Shown here: positions 6,234 through 13,155 of the stretch, piece after piece
Numbering within the stretch: the first letter of the stretch is position 1
Layout of the letters: each line of letters opens with the position of its first letter
DNA from: an uncultured bacterium
GTDB lineage: Bacteria > Patescibacteriota > Patescibacteriia > Patescibacteriales > UBA12465
DNA length: 21,351 bases
Assembly (NCBI GenBank): GCA_937983635.1
Contig: CALJZR010000037.1
Coordinates: forward strand, 1 to 21,351
Direction of reading: 5' to 3'
Position numbers and translations under genes: made by a program
The notes under the pieces: generated by a model
The model's input: the letters and a program-made list of their open reading frames with translations, nothing else
What the model was told of the DNA's origin: nothing
Databases searched by the model: none

Positions 6234-6262
6234 TTGACACAATAAAATATTTGTTTTATAAT
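6234..6262 (+). promoter_or_regulatory. perfect consensus promoter of the two-gene plus-strand operon
   Basis: TTGACA (6234-6239), 17-bp spacer, TATAAT (6257-6262), exact in both hexamers. The predicted start near 6269 gives a leader of about 34 nt, A/T-rich with no visible Shine-Dalgarno. Confidence 0.9.
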
Positions 6263-6302
6263 AAGGCAAAATTTAATTGTTTCATTAAAAACTAATTTTA
6301 AA

Positions 6303-6743
6303 ATGCCGAGCAGAAAAAAAAGACTGGATTCTGAACGAATCAAAGCCAAACATGAGAGAGAGGAGTCGAAAAAGATTCCCATGTTAATTTTTGGACTAAT
6401 TGATGAGAATAATGTACGCACCAGCGTGTATGACAGCGCTGGCCCGATTCACCGAACCGTGATGAAAGAGGTGGGGGCCGTGGCCTGGTTGGCCTACAAC
6501 ATCTGCCATTTAAACGGACGTGGCAAAGAATTTGACCGCACCAGTATGGAAGCAAAATTTTTGCTTCTCCATGCTGAGAATAAATCCTCAATTAATTCCC
6601 AGGCGATGATGGCTCTCAATAATCAGATAGAGAACATCAAAAAAGGAAACCCAAAAATAAAAATTTTTGCCACCACCAAAGTTCCAATCAAAGGTGATGT
6701 TGTAAAAATTAAAAAAGTAGAAGAAATCAGTCAATACTTGTAA
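6303..6743 (+). CDS. conserved-looking protein of unknown function (146 residues)
   Basis: I do not recognise a family. The first 25 residues are very basic and predicted helical (MPSRKKRLDSERIKAKHERE). A compact alpha/beta region follows, with a strand IPMLIFGLID, a segment GPIHRTVMKEVGAVAWLAYN, and a helix MEAKFLLLHAENKSS. It ends in a second strand (KIKIFATTKVPI) and a short charged tail. There is no signal peptide or membrane helix, so it should be cytoplasmic. It is the first gene after a perfect promoter and is followed after 11 nt by the 141-residue gene, then a strong terminator, so the two probably work together. The basic N-terminus could bind nucleic acid, but that is only a guess. 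Confidence 0.75.
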   Translation: MPSRKKRLDSERIKAKHEREESKKIPMLIFGLIDENNVRTSVYDSAGPIHRTVMKEVGAVAWLAYNICHLNGRGKEFDRTSMEAKFLLLHAENKSSINSQAMMALNNQIENIKKGNPKIKIFATTKVPIKGDVVKIKKVEEISQYL

Positions 6744-6754
6744 CCCCTGTAACC

Positions 6755-7180
6755 ATGGAAAAAATCAAAGTACTATTCTGGCACGGGCAATATCCCGAAG
6801 GCCATAGCAAAAACGACTACTTCGGTAGTGGTGGAAAAGTCCAACAACAGCTGGAGAAAAAGAGCGGGAAAATTCTCGACTGGACTCTGCTGGGCGGATT
6901 TATTCATGAAGGCAGAAATGACTTCTTCTCCATGGCCGAATCAGCTGACATCCTTTTTGCTTTACCGGCAAACATGGATTACAACGATTCCGACATGCAT
7001 TGGGATCGCGCCGAAGATTTAATGCTGGAAATTGTTAAAGGGATAAAAACCGACAACAAAAAAATCAAAATTTTCTTCTTCGAAGAACCCCACCATCTAC
7101 TGGAAGAATTTCTGGAATATGGTGAGTTTGTTCTCGACCTTCACGACAGTATTATTGCTGACTACATCAAGTCGCTTTAA
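6755..7180 (+). CDS. protein of unknown function, possible Rossmann-like fold (141 residues)
   Basis: No family recognised with certainty. It begins MEKIKVLFWHGQYPEGHSKN. An alternating strand/helix order follows: strand KIKVLFWHG, strand ILDWTLLGG, helix-strand SMAESADILFALPAN, helix MHWDRAEDLMLEIVKGI, strand KIKIFFFEEP and C-terminal helices LLEEFLEYGEFVLDLHDSIIADYIKS. The 'SADILFALP...D...DRAEDLMLEI' segment is reminiscent of nucleoside deoxyribosyltransferase/TIR-like folds, where an acidic residue follows a strand and precedes a helix, but a catalytic motif is not clear. Cytoplasmic, acidic, second gene of a two-gene unit. The preceding protein is basic, so a complex is conceivable. Confidence 0.75.
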   Translation: MEKIKVLFWHGQYPEGHSKNDYFGSGGKVQQQLEKKSGKILDWTLLGGFIHEGRNDFFSMAESADILFALPANMDYNDSDMHWDRAEDLMLEIVKGIKTDNKKIKIFFFEEPHHLLEEFLEYGEFVLDLHDSIIADYIKSL

Positions 7181-7201
7181 ATTGTCGCCATCGTACCTTG
7201 A

Positions 7202-7237
7202 AAAAAGACCTCGCTGCTGACGCAACGAGGTCTTTTT
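7202..7237. terminator. bidirectional intrinsic terminator
   Basis: A perfect 12-bp inverted repeat, AAAAAGACCTCG and CGAGGTCTTTTT, with a 12-nt loop. It serves the plus-strand unknown pair (22 nt after its stop) and, read the other way, the tRNA-Thr end of the minus-strand epimerase/tpiA/TPR unit. Confidence 0.9.
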
Positions 7238-7243
7238 CTATTC

Positions 7244-7319
7244 TGGAGCCGTTTTCGGGACTTGAACCCGAGACCTTCTCCTTACCATGGAGATGCTCTA
7301 CCAACTGAGCTAAAACGGC
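7244..7319 (-). tRNA. tRNA-Thr (anticodon GGT)
   Basis: A 76-nt cloverleaf on the minus strand. The acceptor GCCGTTT pairs with AAACGGC, the D arm has TAGCTCAGTTGGTAGAGC, the anticodon loop ATGGTAA gives GGT, the T loop is TTCAAGT, the discriminator is U, and CCA is encoded. It starts 10 nt after the TPR gene stop with no obvious promoter of its own, so it is probably processed from the end of that operon transcript. Confidence 0.96.
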
Positions 7320-7329
7320 ACTTTCCTCT

Positions 7330-8142
7330 CTACTCTTCTAGGGAATCAATTTTCGACTTCAATTCCGGCAACTTATTATTCTCCGGATTGGCCGCCGCTA
7401 ATTTTTCCCAAGATGCCAAAGCTAATTTTTTATCTTTTCTCATTATACTTAAATCTAAAATTAAATCAAGGTAACGCGGATTATTCGGCTCGGCGTCAAG
7501 AGCTTGGCGAGTATATTCTAAAGCGGCGTCCATTAATCCCAACTCATAACAAACCCAGGCTAAAGAGAAATGAATCTCCGCAATTACAATCCCCTCCAAC
7601 ATTTCTGGATCGCGTCGTAATTGCTGAGCCAGCTTTAAAGCATGCTCCAAGGTCTCTTTAGCTTCTTGAAAGTTTTTACGCAAACGATAGCTCTCGCCTA
7701 AATCTAAAAAAGCACTAAGCCTTTTTGCATCCAAGCTAATAATTTCAATCAGGTGTTTTTCAGCCTCTTCATAATTGTCGACTGACATAGCCGCTTTGGC
7801 CTGCTGAAATAGAGCGGCAATTCGTTCCCGTTTCTCATTGAAGCTTAATTTCTTCTGACGGCGCAAATCATCTCGGACTTTAGCTAAGCGCTGGTAGTGT
7901 CTTTTTAAAAAATTGCTAATAACTCCGCCGATGCGGCGGCGCCAACGGGACGCATTTAAATTCAAGGAGCTAAAATCACGCTCTAAGCGCTGACGAATAA
8001 TCTTCTCTTTAAACTTCGCCTCTTTTTCTCCAGGAATATTTTCTACATTTAAAATCGCTAAAGCCGGAAATTTCCGGATAACGATAAATAGAATAACAAC
8101 AAGAGAAGCGACCAGAAGAATCCAGGCGATGATAGTAAGCAT
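7330..8142 (-). CDS. membrane-anchored tetratricopeptide-repeat protein
   Basis: 270 residues. One N-terminal membrane helix (about 3-22, IIAWILLVASLVVILFIVI) is followed by a basic, probably helical linker (about 40-105). Tetratricopeptide-type helical pairs then run from about 106 to 260 (AALFQQAKAAMSVDNYEEAE, AFLDLGESYRLRKNFQEAK, FSLAWVCYELGLMDAALEYT, LDLILDLSIMRKDKKLALAS), with the small/large residue pattern and Pro-Asn turns of TPRs. TPRs are protein-interaction scaffolds, here likely cytoplasmic and tethered to the membrane. The gene is 9 nt downstream of tpiA and ends 10 nt before tRNA-Thr. Partners unknown. Confidence 0.85.
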   Translation of the reverse strand: MLTIIAWILLVASLVVILFIVIRKFPALAILNVENIPGEKEAKFKEKIIRQRLERDFSSLNLNASRWRRRIGGVISNFLKRHYQRLAKVRDDLRRQKKLSFNEKRERIAALFQQAKAAMSVDNYEEAEKHLIEIISLDAKRLSAFLDLGESYRLRKNFQEAKETLEHALKLAQQLRRDPEMLEGIVIAEIHFSLAWVCYELGLMDAALEYTRQALDAEPNNPRYLDLILDLSIMRKDKKLALASWEKLAAANPENNKLPELKSKIDSLEE

Positions 8143-8151
8143 AAAAATAAA

Positions 8152-8886
8152 TTAGGATTTAACGATGCGGCTGAAACTAAGAGCATCCAAACTAGCACCA
8201 CCAATAAGGAGACCATCAAAAGCTTCAGCCCCCAAAAAAGAAGAGGCGTTATCAGGCTTGACGCTGCCGCCATATAAAACAGAGATTTTTTTTAAGCCCG
8301 CCCGACGGCACCATTCAGTAATTGCCGCTTTAATTCTGACGGCCTTATCGACATCACAATTTAAACCGGTGCCGATCGCCCAAACTGGCTCATAGGCGAT
8401 AACTAAAGAACGCAGCTCTGAAGCCGATAAAGATTGCAGCGCCCCTTTTAATTGTAATTTTATAACGCTGGCCGCTTTTCCCTGTTTTCTCTCGGCCGCA
8501 TTCTCGCCCACACACAAAACCGGAATCATTTTATTGGCCAAAACCATCTTAATTTTAGCGGCTAGGAGTTTGTCGCCCTCTTGCAGATAGGAACGGCGCT
8601 CGCTGTGACCGATAATAACATACTTAACGCCCAGAGCTGCCAAATCAGAGGCTGCGACTTCCCCGGTATAGGCGCCGTGCTCATAGGCAGCGGCATCTTG
8701 GGCTCCTAAAATCAGAGAGCTGGTCTTAATTTTTTTGGCCACCAGTGGCAAGCTCAAAAAATCCGGGCAAATCACCGCCTTGCCTTTAAAATTTTTAAAC
8801 AAACGCGCTAAGGCTCCGGCTAATTTGCCGGCTGCTGCTGGAGACAACTGCATCTTCCAGTTGGCGATAAAAATTTTATCAGGCAT
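8152..8886 (-). CDS. tpiA: triosephosphate isomerase
   Basis: 244 residues from the ATG at 8886. An earlier in-frame Met would add 25 residues, overlap the epimerase gene and have no family counterpart. All hallmark residues are present: N9 and K11 in FIANWKM, catalytic H94 in IIGHSERR, catalytic E166 in AYEPVWAIGTG, phosphate-gripping YGGSVKPDN and the C-terminal GLLIGGASL. It interconverts dihydroxyacetone phosphate and glyceraldehyde 3-phosphate in the cytoplasm. It lies between a GalE-like epimerase (28 nt upstream) and the TPR gene. pgk and eno are about 5 kb away in a different operon on the same strand. Confidence 0.97.
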   Translation of the reverse strand: MPDKIFIANWKMQLSPAAAGKLAGALARLFKNFKGKAVICPDFLSLPLVAKKIKTSSLILGAQDAAAYEHGAYTGEVAASDLAALGVKYVIIGHSERRSYLQEGDKLLAAKIKMVLANKMIPVLCVGENAAERKQGKAASVIKLQLKGALQSLSASELRSLVIAYEPVWAIGTGLNCDVDKAVRIKAAITEWCRRAGLKKISVLYGGSVKPDNASSFLGAEAFDGLLIGGASLDALSFSRIVKS

Positions 8887-8914
8887 ATATTTATATAATG
8901 AATCAAATTTAAGA

Positions 8915-9835
8915 CTATTGTTGACTAACCCATTGATAGGTCCGGCGCACGCCGTCTTCAAAGCTGACTTGGGGTCGCCAATTCAAAGTTTCTAGTGCCC
9001 GCCGATTAGATAAAACGCTGCGGCGCTGTTCACCCAATTTTGCCGGGGCGAGTTCCAGCTTCAATTTCTTACCCGCCGACTCTTCAATCGCTGTAATCAT
9101 CCGCCATAAATCCACCTCTTCGCCGGTGCTGATATTAATTTCTCCACGGCAGTCAATCTCCTTCGCGGCAATCAAAGCCGCGACCACATCATCAACGTAG
9201 ACGAAGTCGCGGGTCTGCTTACCGTCACCGTAGAGAATACAAGTTTTGTCATGCGCCATCGCTTCCGTAAAAATAGCAATCACGCCCGCCTCCCCGCCTT
9301 TATACTGACGCGGACCGTAAACATTAGCAAAACGTAGAACCGTATAATTTAAACCGTAAACTTGAGAGTAGTAATTTAAATATTTTTCCAAAGCCAGCTT
9401 ATTGATACCGTAGGGAGACAAGGGATAGGTCGGAGCATATTCGCTAGTGGGAATTTCTTCACTATCGCCATAAATGGCGCCGCCGGTAGAAGCAAAAATA
9501 ACTTTCTTAACGCCGCTAGTGCGCGCCGCTTCTAAAATATTCAGGCCTCCGATGACATTAACGCGATTATCAAAAACAGGATCAGCCACCGACTTACTAA
9601 CCTCAATTTGAGCGGCCAGATGATAGATGAAGTCAAATTTCGCTTCCTGGCAGCGAGCGGAGAGACTTTCATCCAAAATATCTAACTCCCAAAAATCAGC
9701 CGCCTGGTTAAGGTAGTCGCGTCGCCCCGAAATAAGGCTATCTAAAACCGTGACCGCGTGCCCCTGGTCAATTAATTTGTCCACTAAGGTGGAACCGATA
9801 AAACCGGCGCCGCCGGTAACTAAAATCTTAGACAT
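8915..9835 (-). CDS. NAD-dependent sugar epimerase, UDP-glucose 4-epimerase-like
   Basis: 306 residues from the ATG at 9835. It is an extended short-chain dehydrogenase with the NAD-binding motif GGAGFIG (residues 8-14), an acidic residue after the second strand (LDSLISGRRD), the YHLAAQ segment, S116-T117 and the catalytic Y142-x-x-x-K146 (PYGINK). RFANVYGPRQ and the C-terminal substrate-binding part (ILYGDGKQTRDFVYVDDV) are typical of GalE-like enzymes. It probably epimerises a UDP-hexose for cell-surface sugars; the exact substrate cannot be fixed from sequence. A promoter places the transcript start only about 2 nt before the ATG. It heads a unit with tpiA, the TPR gene and tRNA-Thr. Confidence 0.9.
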   Translation of the reverse strand: MSKILVTGGAGFIGSTLVDKLIDQGHAVTVLDSLISGRRDYLNQAADFWELDILDESLSARCQEAKFDFIYHLAAQIEVSKSVADPVFDNRVNVIGGLNILEAARTSGVKKVIFASTGGAIYGDSEEIPTSEYAPTYPLSPYGINKLALEKYLNYYSQVYGLNYTVLRFANVYGPRQYKGGEAGVIAIFTEAMAHDKTCILYGDGKQTRDFVYVDDVVAALIAAKEIDCRGEINISTGEEVDLWRMITAIEESAGKKLKLELAPAKLGEQRRSVLSNRRALETLNWRPQVSFEDGVRRTYQWVSQQ

Positions 9836-9843
9836 ATAAGAAA

Positions 9844-9872
9844 ATAATAGCGCAAAAGCAAAAAAATGCCAA
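9844..9872 (-). promoter_or_regulatory. promoter of the epimerase/tpiA/TPR unit
   Basis: Minus strand TTGGCA (9867-9872), 17-bp spacer, TATTAT (9844-9849), one mismatch in each hexamer. The predicted start near 9837 is 2 nt before the ATG, implying a practically leaderless message. Confidence 0.65.
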
Positions 9873-9895
9873 ATTACCACCCACAAACCCTTTAA

Positions 9896-9920
9896 CAAAA
9901 AACCTCCCGGAAGGAGGTTT
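9896..9920 (-). terminator. intrinsic terminator after the zinc-ribbon gene
   Basis: AAACCTCC / GGAGGTTT, 8 bp with a 5-nt loop, running into TTTTTTG on the minus strand. It lies 21 nt after the zinc-ribbon stop. Confidence 0.85.
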
Positions 9921-9941
9921 GGAACCAGAAAACAAAGACGC

Positions 9942-10184
9942 TTAATGCGCCAATTCCGGATGCCGATGCAGTTGCATGCGCCGGCAAGTGGGGCACCCGA
10001 CATATTGGGTGCTGTAGCTAGTGCCGCAATGGAAGCAATAGCGCTCCGACGACATACTAATTGTACGCGCAGGGGCCGTTGCCGGTCTTGGATGATTTTT
10101 TCTACTTTTAGGCTTAGTAGCCTTGAAGCTTTTAAACATTTTACTCGTGCCCCTCAGGGCTCTTAAAATTGCTTTTTTGGGCAT
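9942..10184 (-). CDS. small basic zinc-ribbon protein
   Basis: 80 residues from the ATG at 10184, or 65 from a second ATG at 10139, which has GAGGGG about 11 nt upstream; the promoter allows both. The N-terminal half is strongly basic and Pro-rich (KSFKATKPKSRKNHPRP). The C-terminal half is a zinc ribbon with CFHCG and GCPTC knuckles followed by RRMQLHRHPELAH. The plan of a basic tail plus a four-Cys ribbon suggests a nucleic-acid- or ribosome-binding protein, but I recognise no named family. It is a single gene with its own near-consensus promoter and strong terminator, so it is probably well expressed. Confidence 0.75.
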   Translation of the reverse strand: MPKKAILRALRGTSKMFKSFKATKPKSRKNHPRPATAPARTISMSSERYCFHCGTSYSTQYVGCPTCRRMQLHRHPELAH

Positions 10185-10217
10185 AAAAATTTAAGTTTAG
10201 AAATGAACAATGGACTT

Positions 10218-10246
10218 ATTCTAAAACAAATAAACATAATTGTCAA
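10218..10246 (-). promoter_or_regulatory. promoter of the zinc-ribbon gene
   Basis: Minus strand TTGACA (10241-10246), 17-bp spacer, TAGAAT (10218-10223). The predicted start near 10211 is 26 nt before the upstream ATG. Confidence 0.8.
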
Positions 10247-10270
10247 GGCTAAAATAAGCCAATTTTCTAG

Positions 10271-10299
10271 TTGCCTTAACTGAAAGATTTTGCTATAAT
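10271..10299 (+). promoter_or_regulatory. promoter of gyrB
   Basis: TTGCCT (10271-10276), 17-bp spacer, perfect TATAAT (10294-10299) with TGC before it (extended -10 context). The predicted start near 10306 gives a leader of about 60 nt. Confidence 0.75.
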
Positions 10300-10336
10300 A
10301 TAAGAGATAAAAATAGGAGAAAAATTTATAAAACAC

Positions 10337-10359
10337 AATTCCGCAAACAGGAATTTTTT
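10337..10359 (+). promoter_or_regulatory. hairpin plus T-run in the gyrB leader
   Basis: AATTCC (10337-10342) pairs with GGAATT (10350-10355) across a 7-nt loop and is followed by a T-run to 10359, ending 6 nt before the gyrB ATG. The 3' arm also holds the only nearby purine-rich GGA, so it could act as a weak attenuator or as a ribosome-site mask. With 6 bp and four A-T pairs it may be weak. Confidence 0.35.
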
Positions 10360-10365
10360 CTTTGT

Positions 10366-12399
10366 ATGGCTAAAGATGAACAAAAAAACAACAGTTACGG
10401 GGCAGATGCAATCACCGTTTTGGAGGGCCTAGACCCGGTCCGCAAACGTCCGGGCATGTATATCGGATCAACTTCAAGCGCCGGTTTGCACCATCTAATT
10501 TGGGAAGTGGTAGACAACTCAATCGATGAAGCCATGGCAGGCTATGCCACGGAAATTTCTGTTGTCTTGACTGCTGACGGCATGATTGAAGAAATTGATA
10601 ATGGCCGCGGTATCCCGGTAGAAAAACATAAGGTTACCGGGCTTTCTGCTTTGGAAACTGTTCTCACTAAACTTCATGCTGGCGGTAAATTCGGCGGTTC
10701 CGGATATAAAGTCTCTGGCGGCCTGCACGGCGTTGGCGTTTCTGTAGTTAATGCTTTAAGCGAATATCTAAAAGCTGAAGTCCGTCGCGACGGCAGGCTC
10801 TGGCGGCAAGAATACAAAATCGGCATTCCTCAAGGAGGAGTTAAAAATGTCGGCCCCGCCACCGGCACCGGCACCACTATCACCTTTAAACCTGACGCCA
10901 GCATCTTCACGGAGCTGGAATTCAATTGGGGCAAGATTTTAGACCGCTTACGCCAACAATCATATCTAACCAAAGGCATTACCATCAATGTAATTGATAA
11001 ACGCCTTGGACATCGCGAAAAACATTATCGTTTTCATTTTGAAGGCGGCATTAAATCTTATATCAAATCCCTGCACCGCGGCAAAACCGTTAAAAATGAA
11101 ACGGTTTTCTATATTGATAAAGAAATCAACGGCTGCCGCGTTGAAGTCGCCCTCCAATACAACGATGAATATAACGAAACCGTCCTGGCTTTTGCCAACA
11201 ACATCCATAACCCTGAAGGCGGTACTCATATGGTCGGTTTCCGCAGTGCGCTCACTCGCACTCTCAATAACTACGGCCGCAGCAAGAACCTCCTTAAAGA
11301 AAAACAGGAGAATCTCAGCGGCGAAGACGTCCGCGAGGGCTTAACTGCCATTGTCAGCGTAAAGCTTCCCGATCCTCAGTTTGAGGGCCAGACTAAAGGT
11401 AAGCTCGGTAATGCCGAAATGAAAGGCTACGTCGAGCAGATTATGGGCGACGCCTTCAACACTTTCTTAGAGGAACATCCTAAAGAAGCGGAAGCGATTA
11501 TCGGCAAATGCGTACTCTCCGCTCAAGCCCGCTTAGCCGCCCGCACCGCCCGGGCCACCATCTTACGTAAAGGCGCCTTAGAAGGCATGACCTTACCCGG
11601 AAAACTAGCGGATTGTTCCAGCCGCCACCCCGAAGAATGCGAGCTCTACATCGTTGAGGGCGACTCTGCCGGCGGCAGCGCTAAACAAGGACGCGACCGT
11701 AAGTTCCAAGCCATCCTGCCTCTGCGCGGCAAGATTTTAAATGTAGAAAGAGCCCGCTTGGACAAGATGTTAGCCAATAACGAAATTAAAAATCTAATTA
11801 TCGCTCTAGGCGCTAATATCGACGACCAATTTGATTTAGAAAAATTACGCTATCACCGCATCATCATCATGACTGATGCCGACGTTGATGGCGCTCATAT
11901 CCGCACCCTCCTCCTCACCCTCTTCTTCCGGCACTTCACTCCTTTGGTCGATAAAGGTCATGTCTACATTGCCCAACCCCCGCTTTATCAAATCAAAAAA
12001 GGCGCCAGCGTCGCCTATGCCTATAGTGATGAAGAAAAGCAAAAGATTGTCAAAGACTGGGGCGGCCTGGCGGAAGAAGTAGAAATCGTTGAAGAAGATG
12101 AAGACGGTGAAAGAGAGATTATTGAAAGCAAGGAAGAAGTAGAAGCGGCCAAAGAAGAGGCAAAAGTTAAAGCGGCTACTAAGATTACCATCCAACGCTA
12201 CAAAGGTTTAGGGGAAATGAATCCTGAACAGCTCTGGGAAACAACCATGGATCCGGCGCGACGCATCGTCAAGCAAGTAAGCGTTGAAGACGCCGCTAAG
12301 GCCGACCAGATTTTCGACATGCTCATGGGCGACAATGTTGCTCCCCGCAAAAACTTTATTCAAACGCACGCCAAGAAAGTAGAAAATTTAGATATCTAA
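10366..12399 (+). CDS. gyrB: DNA gyrase subunit B
   Basis: 677 residues. The N-terminal GHKL ATPase has LDPVRKRPGMYIGST, EVVDNSIDEA, DNGRGIP and GGLHGVGVSVVNALS. Next comes the transducer (QARLAARTARA region), then the TOPRIM domain with EGDSAGGSAKQGRDR, ILPLRGKILNVE and the metal-binding DADVDGAH. It closes with the C-terminal QRYKGLGEMNPEQLWETTMDP characteristic of GyrB rather than ParE. Together with GyrA it introduces negative supercoils with ATP. Between the TOPRIM part and QRYKGLG there is a very acidic stretch of about 40 residues (about 566-605, many Glu), whereas short GyrB proteins have only a brief linker there. gyrA is not in the window. A YuiD-like gene follows after 1 nt. Confidence 0.96.
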   Translation: MAKDEQKNNSYGADAITVLEGLDPVRKRPGMYIGSTSSAGLHHLIWEVVDNSIDEAMAGYATEISVVLTADGMIEEIDNGRGIPVEKHKVTGLSALETVLTKLHAGGKFGGSGYKVSGGLHGVGVSVVNALSEYLKAEVRRDGRLWRQEYKIGIPQGGVKNVGPATGTGTTITFKPDASIFTELEFNWGKILDRLRQQSYLTKGITINVIDKRLGHREKHYRFHFEGGIKSYIKSLHRGKTVKNETVFYIDKEINGCRVEVALQYNDEYNETVLAFANNIHNPEGGTHMVGFRSALTRTLNNYGRSKNLLKEKQENLSGEDVREGLTAIVSVKLPDPQFEGQTKGKLGNAEMKGYVEQIMGDAFNTFLEEHPKEAEAIIGKCVLSAQARLAARTARATILRKGALEGMTLPGKLADCSSRHPEECELYIVEGDSAGGSAKQGRDRKFQAILPLRGKILNVERARLDKMLANNEIKNLIIALGANIDDQFDLEKLRYHRIIIMTDADVDGAHIRTLLLTLFFRHFTPLVDKGHVYIAQPPLYQIKKGASVAYAYSDEEKQKIVKDWGGLAEEVEIVEEDEDGEREIIESKEEVEAAKEEAKVKAATKITIQRYKGLGEMNPEQLWETTMDPARRIVKQVSVEDAAKADQIFDMLMGDNVAPRKNFIQTHAKKVENLDI

Positions 12400-12400
12400 T

Positions 12401-12838
12401 ATGCTTCCTTATTTAATCTACCCCATCATCGCCTTCTCCTTAGCTCAAGGCACGAAGGTGCTACTCAAAAGCTGGCGTAAAAAGAATTTCCGCTGGCGCG
12501 ATGTCTTCGCCTATTCCGATATGCCCAGCGGCCACACGGCCACCGTTACTTCCCTGGCGATGATTATTGGTCTGCGTGAAGGGATCTTCTCCGCTTCCTT
12601 TGCCCTTGCCTTCGTCTTTATGACCATCGTTATTACTGACGCCATTGGCCTACGCAACTACCTGGGCCAACACGGCAAAACCTTAAATGTATTAGTTAAA
12701 GATTTAAAAGAAGATGACTTCTTAGACAACTCTTACCCCAAACAACTTGAACATATCGGCCATACCCCCCTGCAAGTAATTATCGGCGGCGCCATCGGTA
12801 TTAGCGTCAGCCTCCTTGGCTACTTACTAGGACTATAA
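12401..12838 (+). CDS. DUF212/YuiD-like divergent PAP2-family membrane protein
   Basis: 145 residues, mostly hydrophobic. Motifs seen are SDMPSGHTATVTSLA (about 39-53), IGLREGI, TDAIGLRN, QHGKTLN and LEHIGHTPLQVIIGG, which together mark the DUF212 family (Pfam PF02681), a divergent relative of acid phosphatase/PAP2 enzymes (Bacillus YuiD). The SGH and GHTP segments correspond to phosphatase-type signature regions, but activity is unproved. Helices are predicted at about 3-18, 53-70, 76-90 and 125-144. It begins 1 nt after the gyrB stop, so it is translationally coupled, and is followed by a strong terminator. Confidence 0.88.
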   Translation: MLPYLIYPIIAFSLAQGTKVLLKSWRKKNFRWRDVFAYSDMPSGHTATVTSLAMIIGLREGIFSASFALAFVFMTIVITDAIGLRNYLGQHGKTLNVLVKDLKEDDFLDNSYPKQLEHIGHTPLQVIIGGAIGISVSLLGYLLGL

Positions 12839-12856
12839 AAATAAAGATAAAAAAAC

Positions 12857-12885
12857 AGACCGGTTGGAAAGACCGGTCTTTTTTT
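12857..12885 (+). terminator. intrinsic terminator after gyrB-DUF212
   Basis: AGACCGGT / ACCGGTCT, 8 bp with a 7-nt loop, followed by a seven-T run. The minus-strand side is also followed by T7, so it can serve the convergent 69-residue gene too. Confidence 0.9.
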
Positions 12886-12901
12886 AAAAAAGTCAAAAAA
12901 C

Positions 12902-13111
12902 TCAATTTACCCGCCGCGCTGGTATAGGCGAAAAGATATCGGCCATATCGCTGACCAGGCTATTCGCCATAATTTTTGTTCTATCCACATTTGGATCTAG
13001 GCGTCGTACCCCTGGTAAATTAGGGGCAATATTATTCCAAAAATTTTCCTGAGCCTCAAGCTCAGAATCGAGAGGATTTCGCCTCTCTTTCCAAAAACAG
13101 TTTGTGTTCAT
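12902..13111 (-). CDS. small protein of unknown function (69 residues)
   Basis: It begins MNTNCFWKERRNPLDSELEA and ends IFSPIPARRVN. There is no signal peptide, membrane helix or metal motif, and I recognise no family. It is supported by one of the few strong Shine-Dalgarno sequences in the window, GGAGG with 5 nt to the ATG, by a TGA stop, and by the convergent bidirectional terminator just past it. No clear promoter was found in the 44 bp separating it from the upstream iPGM-like gene, so it may be read from the large operon or from a weak promoter there. Confidence 0.6.
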   Translation of the reverse strand: MNTNCFWKERRNPLDSELEAQENFWNNIAPNLPGVRRLDPNVDRTKIMANSLVSDMADIFSPIPARRVN

Positions 13112-13155
13112 GTTAACCTCCGTTGTTTGATTTATATTTAAATTAACTATTATTT

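Noticed and set aside
11845..12195. 116-codon minus-strand frame inside gyrB
   Set aside because: Opposite strand of the TOPRIM region and the acidic insert; Phe-rich composition is just the complement of Glu/Lys codons.
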